Positions 46,371 to 57,000 of a stretch of 64,000 nt of DNA are shown here, in pieces. The DNA is from Ctena decussata. Lineage: Eukaryota; Mollusca; Bivalvia; Lucinida; Lucinidae. The stretch lies in the NCBI GenBank assembly GCA_963989385.1, contig OZ022512.1:26929899-26993898 (forward strand). Direction: 5' to 3'. The position numbers and the translations under genes were made by a program. A model generated the notes under the pieces. It was not told where the DNA came from, made no database searches, and saw only the letters and a program-made list of their open reading frames with translations. Position 1 is the stretch's first letter, and the number at the start of each line of letters is the position of its first letter.

Positions 46371-48510
46371 TTTTAGCTCGCCTGAGCACGAAGTGCTCAG
46401 GGTGAGCTTTTGGGATACCCTGATGTCCGTCGTCCGTCGTACGTCCGTCCGGACGTCCGGACGTCCGTCCGTCCGGACGTCCGTCAACTTTTGCTTGTGT
46501 ACACTCTAGCGGGCACAGTTTTGATCCAATCTTTCTGAAACTTTGTCAGAATGTTTATCTCCATAAAATCTAGGCCAAGTTCGAAACTGGGTCATGTCGG
46601 GTCAAAAACTAGGTCACTAGGTCAAATCTTAGAAAAACCTTGTGTACACTCTAGAAGGCACAGTTTTCATCCAAAGTTCATGAAACTTTGTCAGAATGTT
46701 TATCTTTATAATATCTAGGACAAGTTCGAAACTGGGTCATGTAGGGTCAAAAACTAGGTCACTAGGTCAAATCTTAGAAAAACCTTGTGTACGCTCTAGA
46801 AGGCACAGTTTTCATCCAAAGTTCATGAAACTTAGTCAGAATGTTTATCCTCATAATATCTAGGACAAGTTTGAAACTGGGTCACGTCGGGTCAAAAACT
46901 AGGTCACTAGGTCAAATCATAGAAAAACCTTGTGTACGCTCTAGAGGACACAGTTTTGATCCAATCTATATGAAACGTTGTTAGAATATATATCTCCATA
47001 AACTCTAGGCCAAGTTCGAAACTGGGTCATGTTTGGTCAAAAACTAGGTCACTAGGTCAAATCTTAGAAAAACCTTGTGTACACTCTAGAAGGCACAGTT
47101 TTCATCCAAAGTTCATGATACTTTGTCAGAATGTTTATCTTTATAATATCTAGGACAAGTTCGAAACTGGGTCACGTCGGGTCAAAAACTAGGTCACTAG
47201 GTCAAATCTTAGAAAAACCTTGTGTACGCTCTAGAAGGCCCAGTTTTCATCCAAAGTTCATGAAACTTTGTCAGAATGTTTATCTTTATAATATCTTGGA
47301 CAAGTTCGAAACTGGGTCACGTTGGGTCAAAAACTAGGTCACTAGGTCAAATCATAGAAAAACCTTGTGTACGCTCTAGAGGACACAGTTTTGATCCAAT
47401 CTATATGAAACATTGTCAGAATATATATCTCCATAAACTCTAGGCCAAGTTTGAAATTGGGTCATGTCTTGTCAAAAACTAGGTCACTAGGTCAAATCTT
47501 AGAAAAACCTTGTGTACACTCTAGAAAGCACAGTTTTCATCCAAAGTTCATGAATCTTTGTCAGAATGTTTATCTTTATAATATCTAGGATAAATACGAA
47601 ACTGGGTCATGTTGGGTCAAAAACTAGGTCACTAGGTCAAATCATAGAAAAACATTGTGTACGCTCTAGAGGACACAGTTTTGATCCAAGCTGTATAAAA
47701 CATTGTCAGAATGTTTATCTCCATAAACTCTAGGCCAAGTTCGAAATTGGGTCATGTCGGGTCAAAAATAGGTCACTAGGTCAAATCTTAGAAAAACCTT
47801 GTGTACGCTGTAGAAGGCACAGTTTCGATCCAAAGTTCATGAAACTTTATCAGAATGTTTATCCTCATAATATGAAGGACAAATTTGAAACTGGGTCATG
47901 TAGGGTCAAAAACTAGGTCACTTGATCAAATCATAGAAAAACGGTGTGTATGCTCTAGATGACACAGTTTTGATCCAATCTTTATGAAACTTTGTCAGAA
48001 TGTTTATCTCCATAAACTCTAGGCCAAGTTTGAAAGTAGGTCATGTCAGGTCAAAAACTAGGTCACTAGGTCAAATCTTAGAAAAACCTCGTGTACGCAC
48101 TAGAAGGAACAGTTTTGATCGAATCTTCATGAAACTATGTCAAAATGTTTATTGTCCATATATATATGCCCCTTATGAAACTGAGTCACGTCAGATCAGA
48201 AACTAGGTCACTAGGTCAAATCTAAGAAAAACTTTGTGTACACCCTAGAGGGCACAGTTTTGATCCAATCTTCATGAAACTCTGTCAGAATGTTTACCTT
48301 TATGAAATCTAGGTAAGTTTGAAACTGGTTTGTGTCGGATCAAAAACTAGGTCACTAGGTCAAATATAAGAACTACCTTGTATACGCTCCAGAGGGCACA
48401 GTTTTGATCCAATCTCAATGAAACTTTGTCAGAATATTTATTCTTACAATATCCGGTTTGAAACTGGGTCATGTCGGGTCAAAAGCTAGGTCACTAGGTC
48501 AAATTTAAAT
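46371..48510 (+). mobile_element. Hairpin-ended tandem-repeat element H6, 3' end lost
   Basis: Start TTTTAGCTCGCCT, hairpin GAGCAC-GAA-GTGCTC, GGGTGAGCTTTTG, then a GTCCGTCCGGAC run. About 14 core units of roughly 145 bp follow: CCTTGTGTACACTCTAGAAG, CATCCAAAGTTCATGAAACT, TTGTCAGAATGTTTATCT and AAACTAGGTCACTAGGTCAA. Alternate units differ in a linked way (AAGGCACAGTTTTCATCC versus GGACACAGTTTTGATCC), so some doublets were copied together. No 3' hairpin follows directly; the array stops in AAATTTAAATTAAG. Confidence 0.75.
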
Positions 48511-48706
48511 TAAGTTATGTTGCAAGAATCAGAACTAACATTGCAATGATGCCAGCCACAAACTCCTTGGAATACATTAGTTTCACCACAGTGAGATAAT
48601 GATGCTACCATTCTATCATCTGTGTTTGCCTAGTTAAGTCTAGTTCAAATCCATCAAAGGAACTCAACATGAACGGGAACTTTTCGGAGAAGCGACTCTG
48701 CCATTT

Positions 48707-48984
48707 TCAGCTCACCTGATCGAGCCTTACAGTATTGGTGTTAGCTGCCTCTTTCATCCATCCATAAACATTTTCAAACATCTCTGAAACCACTGGGCAG
48801 ATCAAATTTCATATGGAGCCTGCACATGGGTCAAAGGATTGAAAGTTCTTCAAATGATCTTGGTCACATGACCAAGGTGGCCGCCATTCCCATGTATGGT
48901 AAAAACTCTTATAAATCTTCACCAGAGCCAGTGAACTGATTAATGCTCAGGTGAGCGATTCAGGGCCACCATGGCCCTCTTGTT
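48707..48984 (+). mobile_element. Short decayed H-type element H7
   Basis: TTTCAGCTCACCTGATCGAG at the start (hairpin decayed), CCACTGGGCAGATCAAATTT inside, and a clear 3' end: CAGGTGAGCGATTC, hairpin GGCC-ACCAT-GGCC and CTCTTGTT. About 278 bp. Confidence 0.6.
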
Positions 48985-49062
48985 ACTAGAATAGTCTGAT
49001 CTGGGCTCACTCAGATTTTTCAGGCATTTCTTCTCAGTAGTTTGAGTCATTACAGTATATAG

Positions 49063-49250
49063 AATTGAGCCGCAACACGACAAAAACAGTGGAGGTGGTA
49101 TGAGAGCCCAGTGAAGACTTGGCCCAGTCTTTGCTGTGCTCTTCAAGGGTATCTAAGAGTCTAAGCTACCTCCTTGTCAACAGCGAAGACTCTGATCAGA
49201 CTGGGCATAGGGCACATACCACTACCTTTGTTTTGTCATGTCGCAGCTTG
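49063..49250. mobile_element. MITE family M3, copy 3
   Basis: Left end TTGAGCCGCAACACGACAAA, right end TTTGTTTTGTCATGTCGCAG then CTTG. Its right end lies about 35 bases before the exon at 49285. Confidence 0.75.
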
Positions 49251-49284
49251 GTTATAATGTACCATACAATGTATTTTATTTCAG

Positions 49285-49347
49285 GACGTTGTCAGATGGA
49301 TGGAAAGCTGTGGCAAATAGTATAGAGGTGGAGGCAGACTTACACAA
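49285..49347 (+). CDS. NOSTRIN: Nostrin-like F-BAR protein, exon C
   Basis: Acceptor TTTTATTTCAG, donor AA/GTATGT. The first base completes the Gly codon begun by GG at 45244-45245; the exon then encodes TLSDGWKAVANSIEVEADLH and two bases of a Lys codon. The WKAVANSIEVEADLH pattern corresponds to the W-A-x-E-G-x-K-S-T-A-D-L-H region of vertebrate nostrin. Intron lengths on either side are 4.0 and 1.3 kb. Confidence 0.9.
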
Positions 49348-49954
49348 GTATGTTCTTATTAAAATACAATGAACAAATTTGCAATAGGGATGCCTAAAGT
49401 AATTACTGTAAATGTTAAAAAAATGGAACAGTTTGTTTATACAGTGCAGTACTGCATCTGAAAGAAGAAGATGGAATGATATAGGGCATAGGTAATTCCT
49501 TTAACCACTAATTCTTGTTAATGATAAATAATTACATTCCCTTTTGTTTTCCTTAGATGTACCTGTTTCGGAGAAACATTGTTCTTACATCCATGAATTA
49601 CAGTTGGTCACATGATGTTGTTGGTACCCAACATCACATGTAAACAAATGACTCCATTGGCCATTGTAATGTTCTATGGACGTCACGTCATGGTGTTGGC
49701 CGTTTAATATAAGGGGCTCACTTGTTGTCTAGTAACAGCTTTTCATCGTAGATTTTACAAATGTTGCTCTTAAAAATTGAAACTTATATTCAGAATAATT
49801 TTAAAATTAATTTTAATTATAAGAGTAAATTTTGATTTTGGAAGTATGGGTCTTGTGCAAAGTTGACATTAACGATCTTCAGATGTCACTTACTTTGCAC
49901 ATGACCCATTGTAATCATACTTCCATGAACATTGGAAAATGAAATTTATTTCTT

Positions 49955-50524
49955 AGCCCTTGTCATGCTGAATATTTAATTAAGGTGACCCTAAAAAGGG
50001 GGTACCCCTACTTCAGAAGCCATAACTTCCACAAACTCTGAATGAATTGGCTGATATTTACCCCAGTTACGAGCGAGGTATGCAACCACCATTTCCAGAG
50101 GTCACAAAGGTCACATGACCTCCATAAACAAAAAAAGAGATTACAGTTTATAAGCGTTTAGTGTATGCTTTGTAGGCAGAAACTGATTGCTTGCCTGGGG
50201 CCCACCGTTCTTCCAGAACAATTGATCAAGAAAAGAAATTAAGATGGATGAAGTCTAGTTTCAAGAAAATCGAGATCAGCCAAGTAAGGGTGTCCATTAA
50301 AATCTGATTATTGAAAAAATAAAAAGATTTTGACATATTTTTGGTGTTTTCAAATCTCCAATATCAGTGATTGGGTAAAGTCTTGCTCAGTTAGAAAGCA
50401 AATTCCCTCCTGCATAGGACAACAGCAATTGGTGGGGTGTACTGTCTAGCATGCCTAACAGGCTCTCAAAGTCATCAACCCTTTAAAACTGGATATATCC
50501 GTGTTCAGCACGACAAGGGTTAAA
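49955..50524. mobile_element. TIR element (M10), about 570 bp
   Basis: TTAGCCCTTGTCATGCTGAA on the left and TTCAGCACGACAAGGGTTAA on the right are inverted. The 530-bp interior encodes nothing recognisable. Placed in the intron between exons C and D. Confidence 0.6.
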
Positions 50525-50634
50525 CACACCACAAATGCTTCAAACAAATTACTGATTTAGTTTTGAACTTGTACTCATGTTAGCAACTGTGGCTTCATGT
50601 CTAAATTTTTTTGCACCTTTTCTGTTATTTTCAG

Positions 50635-50716
50635 AAATTTATCCAATTCTTTGTTAGAAGATATTAGTAAACCATTGAAACAGTTAACAGAGGCACAGCA
50701 CAAACAGAGAAGACCA
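50635..50716 (+). CDS. NOSTRIN: Nostrin-like F-BAR protein, exon D
   Basis: Acceptor CTGTTATTTTCAG; the first base completes Lys. It encodes NLSNSLLEDISKPLKQLTEA then QHKQRRP and ends in phase 0 at CCA/GTAAGT. With the previous exon it reads ..EADLHKNLSNSLLEDISKP.., parallel to human ..TADLHQKLGKAIELEAIKP... An M3 MITE starts 12 bases after the exon end. Confidence 0.9.
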
Positions 50717-50727
50717 GTAAGTACAAT

Positions 50728-50966
50728 TGAGCTGCGGCACGACAAAACCAACAAAGTGGCATGCGCCTCTCAGCGAAGACTCAGATCAGCCTGGGCATCT
50801 GCCTAGTCTCACCAGAGTCTTTGCTGTCAGTATGGTGGTTCTTAGACCCTTAGCTACCTTTTAAATGCACAGCAAAGACTCTGATCCAACTTGGAGACTG
50901 TCCAGGCTGATATGAGGCTTCGCTGGGCACACATGCCACTTTGTTGGTTTTGTCATGTCAAGGCAC
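50728..50966. mobile_element. MITE family M3, copy 4, at a splice donor
   Basis: Left end TTGAGCTGCGGCACGACAAA then ACCAACAAAGTGGCATGCGC, right end TGCCACTTTGTTGGTTTTGT then CATGTCAAGGCAC. Only GTAAGTACAAT of the original intron separates it from the exon ending at 50716. Confidence 0.8.
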
Positions 50967-51052
50967 AAGTAAATGATAGGGCCATGATTAGGAACTGATT
51001 CAGTCGCTTACCACATACTGCCGTAAACACCAAATGGGGAAGGAGAAAAAGG

Positions 51053-51381
51053 TACTGTATTAATCCTATTAAATGCCTGAGGGCATTGCATCTTACAAAA
51101 GGAGGTCGTTATTTAGAGCAGAAAATGTAGTAAATCAGCCACTGCCAAAATACTTCTAATAAACAGTACTAAGGTTATAGGAAGCAAATCTACTTTCCTT
51201 CTCAGGAAGCGTCAACTCTTAAAGTAAAGAATTTGCTCCTCTAGGAGCAAATTCTTTCCTTTAAGGGTAGACCCCTTTTTAAAGAGCTGCCTCATCCATA
51301 GAAGCAGAGAGGAATTCATGCAAGTTGATACAACATAATTTTCTGAAAACAGACAGGGCATTTATTAGGATTAATACGGTA
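51053..51381. mobile_element. MITE family M2, complete reference copy
   Basis: Inverted ends TACTGTATTAATCCTATTAA then ATGCCTGAGGGCAT and ACAGGGCATTTATTAGGATT then AATACGGTA. Central palindrome AAGAATTTGCTCCTCTAGGA then GCAAATTCTT. About 329 bp, non-coding, terminal TA on both sides. Confidence 0.8.
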
Positions 51382-51728
51382 GTACACAAAGTAAAACAAG
51401 ACAAGGGAAAAGCCAAGAGATCAGCTCTTTCCTAGAAGACAGCCATGAGGCTACTATAAAGTACAAACAGCAATAGACTAATAGGAAGCAGACAAACAAA
51501 CACAAGTTTTGTAAACCACTACAGAAGACTGTTTACATGTATCTCACCAAAACTCCTTTTCATGTCTTTGGCTGTGGCAAAGACTTCAGCATAGGAGTTT
51601 TGATGATGATTTGGGCTTAATTGTTAACAAATTGGGGAATATTTGTCAGCATTTCAACATCAAGTATATGATGTGACTCTCAAATATATATGTGATAGAT
51701 GTTGCTCTGAAGCTGCTGCATATTTCAA

Positions 51729-51963
51729 ATGAGACACAACAAAACCATCAAAGTGGCATATGTGCCCAGCAAAGACTCAGATCAGTCTGGGTATCCACCC
51801 AGTCTGATCAGAATCTTTGCTCTGCACTTAAAGGGGAGCTAAGGGTCTAAGCTTGCTCTATGCGGACAATGATGACTCTGATCAGACTGGGTGGCTACAA
51901 TGGTTGATCTGAGTTGTAGCTGGGGGCTCATGCCATTTTGTTGGTTTTGTCATATCGCGGCTT
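51729..51963. mobile_element. MITE family M3, copy 5
   Basis: ATGAGACACAACAAAACCAT on the left, CCATTTTGTTGGTTTTGTCA then TATCGCGGCTTA on the right; internal CAGATCAGTCTGGGTATCC and AGGGGAGCTAAGGGTCTAAG. Confidence 0.75.
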
Positions 51964-52070
51964 AAAGATCTGTTCCACACATCTGTGCAGTCTAGTCAGA
52001 GTCCTCCATTCACATGAGTATTTGCATGGATCCAAGGAAATCAGAAGAAAGCAAACAGTGAGGACTGAGC

Positions 52071-52565
52071 AGACTCTGAAGATTCCATGCAAGTGTGTAG
52101 GCCAGTACAAGCTAAAAATTACGAAAGACTCTGAAGAGTCCATGCAAGTGTGTAGGCCAGTACAAGCTAAAAATTACAAAAGACTCTGAAGATTCCATGC
52201 AAGTGTGTAGGCCAGTACAAGCTAAAAATTACGAAAGACTCTGAAGAGTCCATGCAAGTATGTAGGCCAGTACAAGCTAAAAATTACAAAAGACTCTGAA
52301 GATTCCATGCAAGTGTGTAGGCCAGTACAAGCTAAAAATTACGAAAGACTCTGAAGATTCCATGCAAGTGTGTAGGCCAGTACAAGCTAAAAATTACGAA
52401 AGACTCTGAAGATTCCATGCAAGTGTGTAGGCCAGTACAAGCTAAAAATTACGAAAGACTCTGAAGATTCCATGCAAGTGTGTAGGCCAGTACAAGCTAA
52501 AAATTACAAAAGACTCTGAAGAGTCCATGCAAGTGTGTAGGCCAGTACAAGCTAAAAATTGCAAA
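52071..52565. repeat. Minisatellite, nine units of 55 bp
   Basis: Units are spaced exactly 55 bases (52081, 52136, 52191, 52246, 52301, 52356, 52411, 52466, 52521). Each reads GATTCCATGCAAGTGTGTAG, GCCAGTACAAGCTAAAAATT, ACGAAAGACTCTGAA, with three variable positions (GATTCC or GAGTCC, ACGAAA or ACAAAA, GTGTGT or GTATGT). The variants mark pairs copied together. Because 55 is not a multiple of 3, an 83-codon frame across it is not a protein gene. Confidence 0.9.
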
Positions 52566-52811
52566 AGTGGCCATGCTTCATTTCATAACAGTATCTTCGA
52601 AAGGCATGTGCTGGACTCAGCAAATTTTTACGTGTGTTCTTAATGAATGGATGGAATAAATATGCTAATAATTTTTTTTACAATTCAACACAAGTTTACA
52701 CGGAATCATTTACGAAAAGTAAGTATGCAGTTTTTGTGTCAGATAGGTAATACCTTGTGTTGCAAAAAAAAAAGCATTTTCTCATGGTCAGGAAGCTGAG
52801 TGCTCTTATAA

Positions 52812-54053
52812 GGTTTAAAAAAAAAAAAAAAAAAAAATAATGGACAGGTCAGTGAACAGGAAAAACAACATGAAAGCTATGAAAATAGAACTCAAGAAAC
52901 CTCAAAACCAAATGAAAAGGGATCTACTCATGCAGAGAGAAAATCATGTGACACAGGCGTAAAAAGACAAGAAACTTCAAAAGCAAGTGAAAAAAGAACT
53001 CCACAAGATGAAAGGAAATCAACATCAACATCCTCTTGCCATGCTGCAAACAAAACATTATTAATAGGAGATTCTTTGCTCTCTGGCATAAACAAAAAAA
53101 GACTGAAGAATAATGTACATTGCCAGCCTTTTCCGGGAGCTACAATAGATACCATTGTTGAAAAGATTACCATGTATGATCTTGGTCAGTTCAGTAGCAT
53201 CGTGATATATATTGGTGGAAATGACTCGGCTAAACCAAACAGCAAGGAAATGTTCAAGAAAGGTTATGAAAAGCTTCTACAGTACATAGAAACTAAAAAC
53301 TCAGAATGTGAACTGTACCTCTGCAGCTCCTGTCCTCGTGGGGATACAGACATAGTGCATGTCAATGACTTGATAAAGACTCTAGCTGCATCTCATGGAG
53401 CTGTATTTGTGGATATATTTGCAGCTTTTTATGATAGGAATAAAGAACTGCGTACCAAATTCTACAAGGTCAGAGATTGGATACATCTGTCAAATTCAGG
53501 CGTGAAGCGACTTTTAGGAGTTATCCATCAGACTTTGCCCATTGTGGACAATTTTAACTCTTGTGTATACCAGCAAGTACAGGAAAGAACCAAGGTCAAT
53601 AACTACCAAAATGACAGGCGAATTGTTAAAAATCAGAAAAGTCATCAACAAAGTTCTAATGATCAAAGGAGGCCCTACAGCTATCCATCTCAGGGTTCTA
53701 ATGTAAACTCTGAGACAAACCATCAAGACAGACTTCGAAAGGAAAGATATAGTCAACATGAAGAAAACCGTAACTCTCACTATTCAGGAGATATTAGAGA
53801 TAGACGACAGACAGAGAAACAAAATTCATATGCGAGATCAAGCATGCGGCATGATGGGACAGAATCTTCTCAGGAAAACCAACCAGCACGACATTATCAG
53901 AGCGGATATGGCTACCGTGATTCAGCTGTAGAGAGATGCATGAAATGTGGACTAACTAACCACAAAACTCACGAATGTAGACACAAGAAGCAACTACTAT
54001 GCTATGCCTGTAATTTCTATGGGCATAAAGACTCTGTATGCTGGAATGTGTAG
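52812..54053 (+). CDS. LINE ORF1: SGNH esterase plus two zinc knuckles
   Basis: First frame of a CR1/L2-type non-LTR retrotransposon. The frame is open from just after a stop at 52809 and an A-run (52817-52837), with no in-frame ATG before the domain, so the 5' end is probably truncated. An esterase of the SGNH family begins with TLLIGDSLLSGINKK (Ser block), has VIYIGGNDSAKPN (block III) and ends with DWIHLSNSGVKRL (the Asp-x-x-His block), so the catalytic residues are present. A polar, Gln/Ser/Arg-rich linker follows, then two CX2CX4HX4C knuckles, CMKCGLTNHKTHEC and CYACNFYGHKDSVC, which bind nucleic acid in such proteins. ORF1 esterases are known in the CR1/L2 group. It ends at TAG (54051), in the same frame as ORF2. 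Confidence 0.85.
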   Translation, partial: GLKKKKKKNNGQVSEQEKQHESYENRTQETSKPNEKGSTHAERKSCDTGVKRQETSKASEKRTPQDERKSTSTSSCHAANKTLLIGDSLLSGINKKRLKNNVHCQPFPGATIDTIVEKITMYDLGQFSSIVIYIGGNDSAKPNSKEMFKKGYEKLLQYIETKNSECELYLCSSCPRGDTDIVHVNDLIKTLAASHGAVFVDIFAAFYDRNKELRTKFYKVRDWIHLSNSGVKRLLGVIHQTLPIVDNFNSCVYQQVQERTKVNNYQNDRRIVKNQKSHQQSSNDQRRPYSYPSQGSNVNSETNHQDRLRKERYSQHEENRNSHYSGDIRDRRQTEKQNSYARSSMRHDGTESSQENQPARHYQSGYGYRDSAVERCMKCGLTNHKTHECRHKKQLLCYACNFYGHKDSVCWNV

Positions 54054-54095
54054 GGGTTAGGCAAAGATGCCAATTTTCTAAATCATGACAGTCAA

Positions 54096-57000
54096 ATGCT
54101 AAATATTGGACTGTCAAATAGTTTCGAACTGCTTTCAGACATATGTGAAAAATGTGACAGTGTACAATGCAGCTGTGACTTAGATTTAAATCTTGATGTC
54201 TCAGAGATAATGCATCTAAACGAGTCTGAAACAGACACTAACTTTGAGAATAACCAAAGTCTGAACACTACATTAGATCTAAACACTAATTCTGCATATG
54301 AAAAGGACACAGTTCAAAATGTTTCAGATAACTTGTTTGACTTGTCAACCTTGTATGATTCAAATCAAAGTACAAATGTATCTTGTGATAATTCTGTACA
54401 TACTTCCATGAGTGCCCCTAATATATTTGATTTGAAATTAATGTCTAAAGGTATGCATATTGGTCATGTCAATATACAAGGTGTGCAAAATAAAATGGAC
54501 CAGCTTAAGCTGATGCTTAACTCTGATCAAAATGAGATACATATGATGGGACTTAGTGAAACAAAGCTAAAAGAGTTTCACCCAGATCATGCTTTTGAGA
54601 TTGAAAATTTTTATATGTTTCGAAAGGATAGAGTTGTAAATGAGAGGAGGAGAGAAGAAGGGGGAGGGCTAATTGCATATGTAAAAAATACCATTAAAAG
54701 TGTGCGTAGAACAGATTTAGAAACAGATGATACTGAATGCATGTTTCTTGAAGTATTTCCAAAAAATAGCAGAAGTTTTCTAGTAGGTCACATATATAGA
54801 CATCCAAATGAAAATATTCAGTGGAATGAAAGTTTTGAGTTACAAATTGAAAGAGTCTTGGCGGAAGAAAAAGAAATATACCTGTTAGGGGATTTTAATA
54901 GAGATTTACTAACTGAACAAATTAAAAGACCTTGGCTTGAGTACATGGAACAGTTAGGCCTATTTCAGCAAGTAAATGAACCAACTAGGCAAACAAGTAG
55001 CTCAACTACACTCATTGACCATATTTATTGTAATATGCCCTCAAATATTGTCTCGGTTAAGATACCAAATATAGGCCTAAGTGACCATTTTCCAATATTT
55101 TTAACCAGAAAAGTTAATTTCATCCAACCAAAGTCTTCTCATAACACAATATCTTATAGATCCTTCAAATCCTTTAATGAAATGGAATTTACTGATGATC
55201 TTAAAAATGTGCCATGGGATGTTATACAGGTATTTGATAGCACTGACGAAATCTTAGATACATGGACTTCAATGTATTTGGACATTGTGGACAAACATCT
55301 TCCTTTACGGAAACACAGGGTCAAAAACCAACAACAGCCGAAGTGGCTAACACCAGAAATCATTGATTCAATGAAAATAAGGGACAGGTATAAATCGGTA
55401 AATGACCAAGCTCAATTTAAACTTTGGTGCAATAAAGTCTTAAAACTAATCAAAAAATCAAAAAAAGAGCAATATCAGGCACTTATTGAAGAAAATAATA
55501 ACAACCCATCCAGTGTTTGGAAGATTTTTAAAGAACTTGGTGCAACAAAACAAGCTTCAAAAGGCAATATTGACTCAATCAAAGTTGATGGAAAACAAAT
55601 AAGTAATTCGGCTGATATTGCAAATGAGTTTAATAAATTTTTTGTCTCTGTTGCTTCTAGCATTAAAGAGCCAGTTGCTGAGTCTGATTTTAAACTGCTA
55701 AATGACTTCTGTACATCAAAACTCCCGACTGAAACTGCCTTCACTATACCTGATTTAACAGTTTGTAAAGTTGAAAATTTTCTTAAAAACTTAGATATCA
55801 GAAAAGCAACAGGCTCTGACAACATAGGGCCACGCCTTCTTAAATTATCAGCTCCATATATTGCTGAGGCTATTACTTATATTTGTAATCAAAGTCTTCG
55901 AGAATCAGTCTTTCCTCAAAAGTGGAAAGAAGGAAAAGTGACACCACTATTTAAGAGTGGGGATAAAGATGACTTAAATAATTATCGACCAATATCTGTG
56001 TTACCAGTTCTTTCAAAAATACTTGAAAAACATGTTCATGATTGTTTGATGGAATACTTAAATAGTAATGATCTACTTCATGTGACTCAGTCTGGGTTTC
56101 GACCAAATCATTCCTGCGAAACTGCTCTTGTGGGGATGACTGACAAGTGGTTGGAAGCCATCAACAGAGGTCACTTAGTTGGAGCTGTGATGGTTGACTT
56201 TAAAAAGGCATTTGATCTTGTTGATCACAATCTCCTGATAAATAAACTAAAATATTACAAACTGAGTGAAACCACCTTGAATTGGCTTTCATCGTATCTC
56301 TTTGATAGAAAACAGAAGGTCTCTGTTAATGCAGCAGTATCTAAAGATGAAATTATAATTAATGGTGTCCCTCAAGGTTCCATTTTAGGCCCCCTTATGC
56401 TCTTACTATTCATAAATGATCTACCACTCTATACACAGAATGTTTGTACTGACCTGTATGCAGACGACACAACCTTATATGACATTGGTAATTCACAAAA
56501 CTCAATAGAACGTAATCTTCAAATTGCTTTAGAAAAACTGGCTAAATGGTGCAAATGCAACGGAATGGTCATTAACATTAACAAAACCAAATTAATGTTG
56601 TTAACAACTCAGCAAAAAAGAGTACATCTTGATAGAAATGATCTCATACTTAATTACAAAAATGAACGTTTAAATGCTACTTCATGCGATAAAATCCTTG
56701 GGGTCCAAGTAGATAATAATTTAACCTGGTCAACTCATACCGACAAAATTTCAAAGAAAATTACCTCTAATCTATGGTTATTATCCAGAATCAAACCATT
56801 TCTGACAACTCAACATAGGGTTCAATTTTATAAAACCTACATTCAACCCCATATTGACTACTGTAATATTATTTGGGGCAGTACAAGTGAGACAAACTTG
56901 TATAGATTGTTTAAACTCCAGAAGAGAGCATGCAAGATAATTCTGGATTATAATGTTCAAAGTGTTAGCCAGAGCATGAAGGATCTTAAAATACTAAATG

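Noticed and set aside
51938..52189. An 83-codon frame with repeats
   Set aside because: It crosses a MITE end and a 55-bp minisatellite whose period is not a multiple of three.
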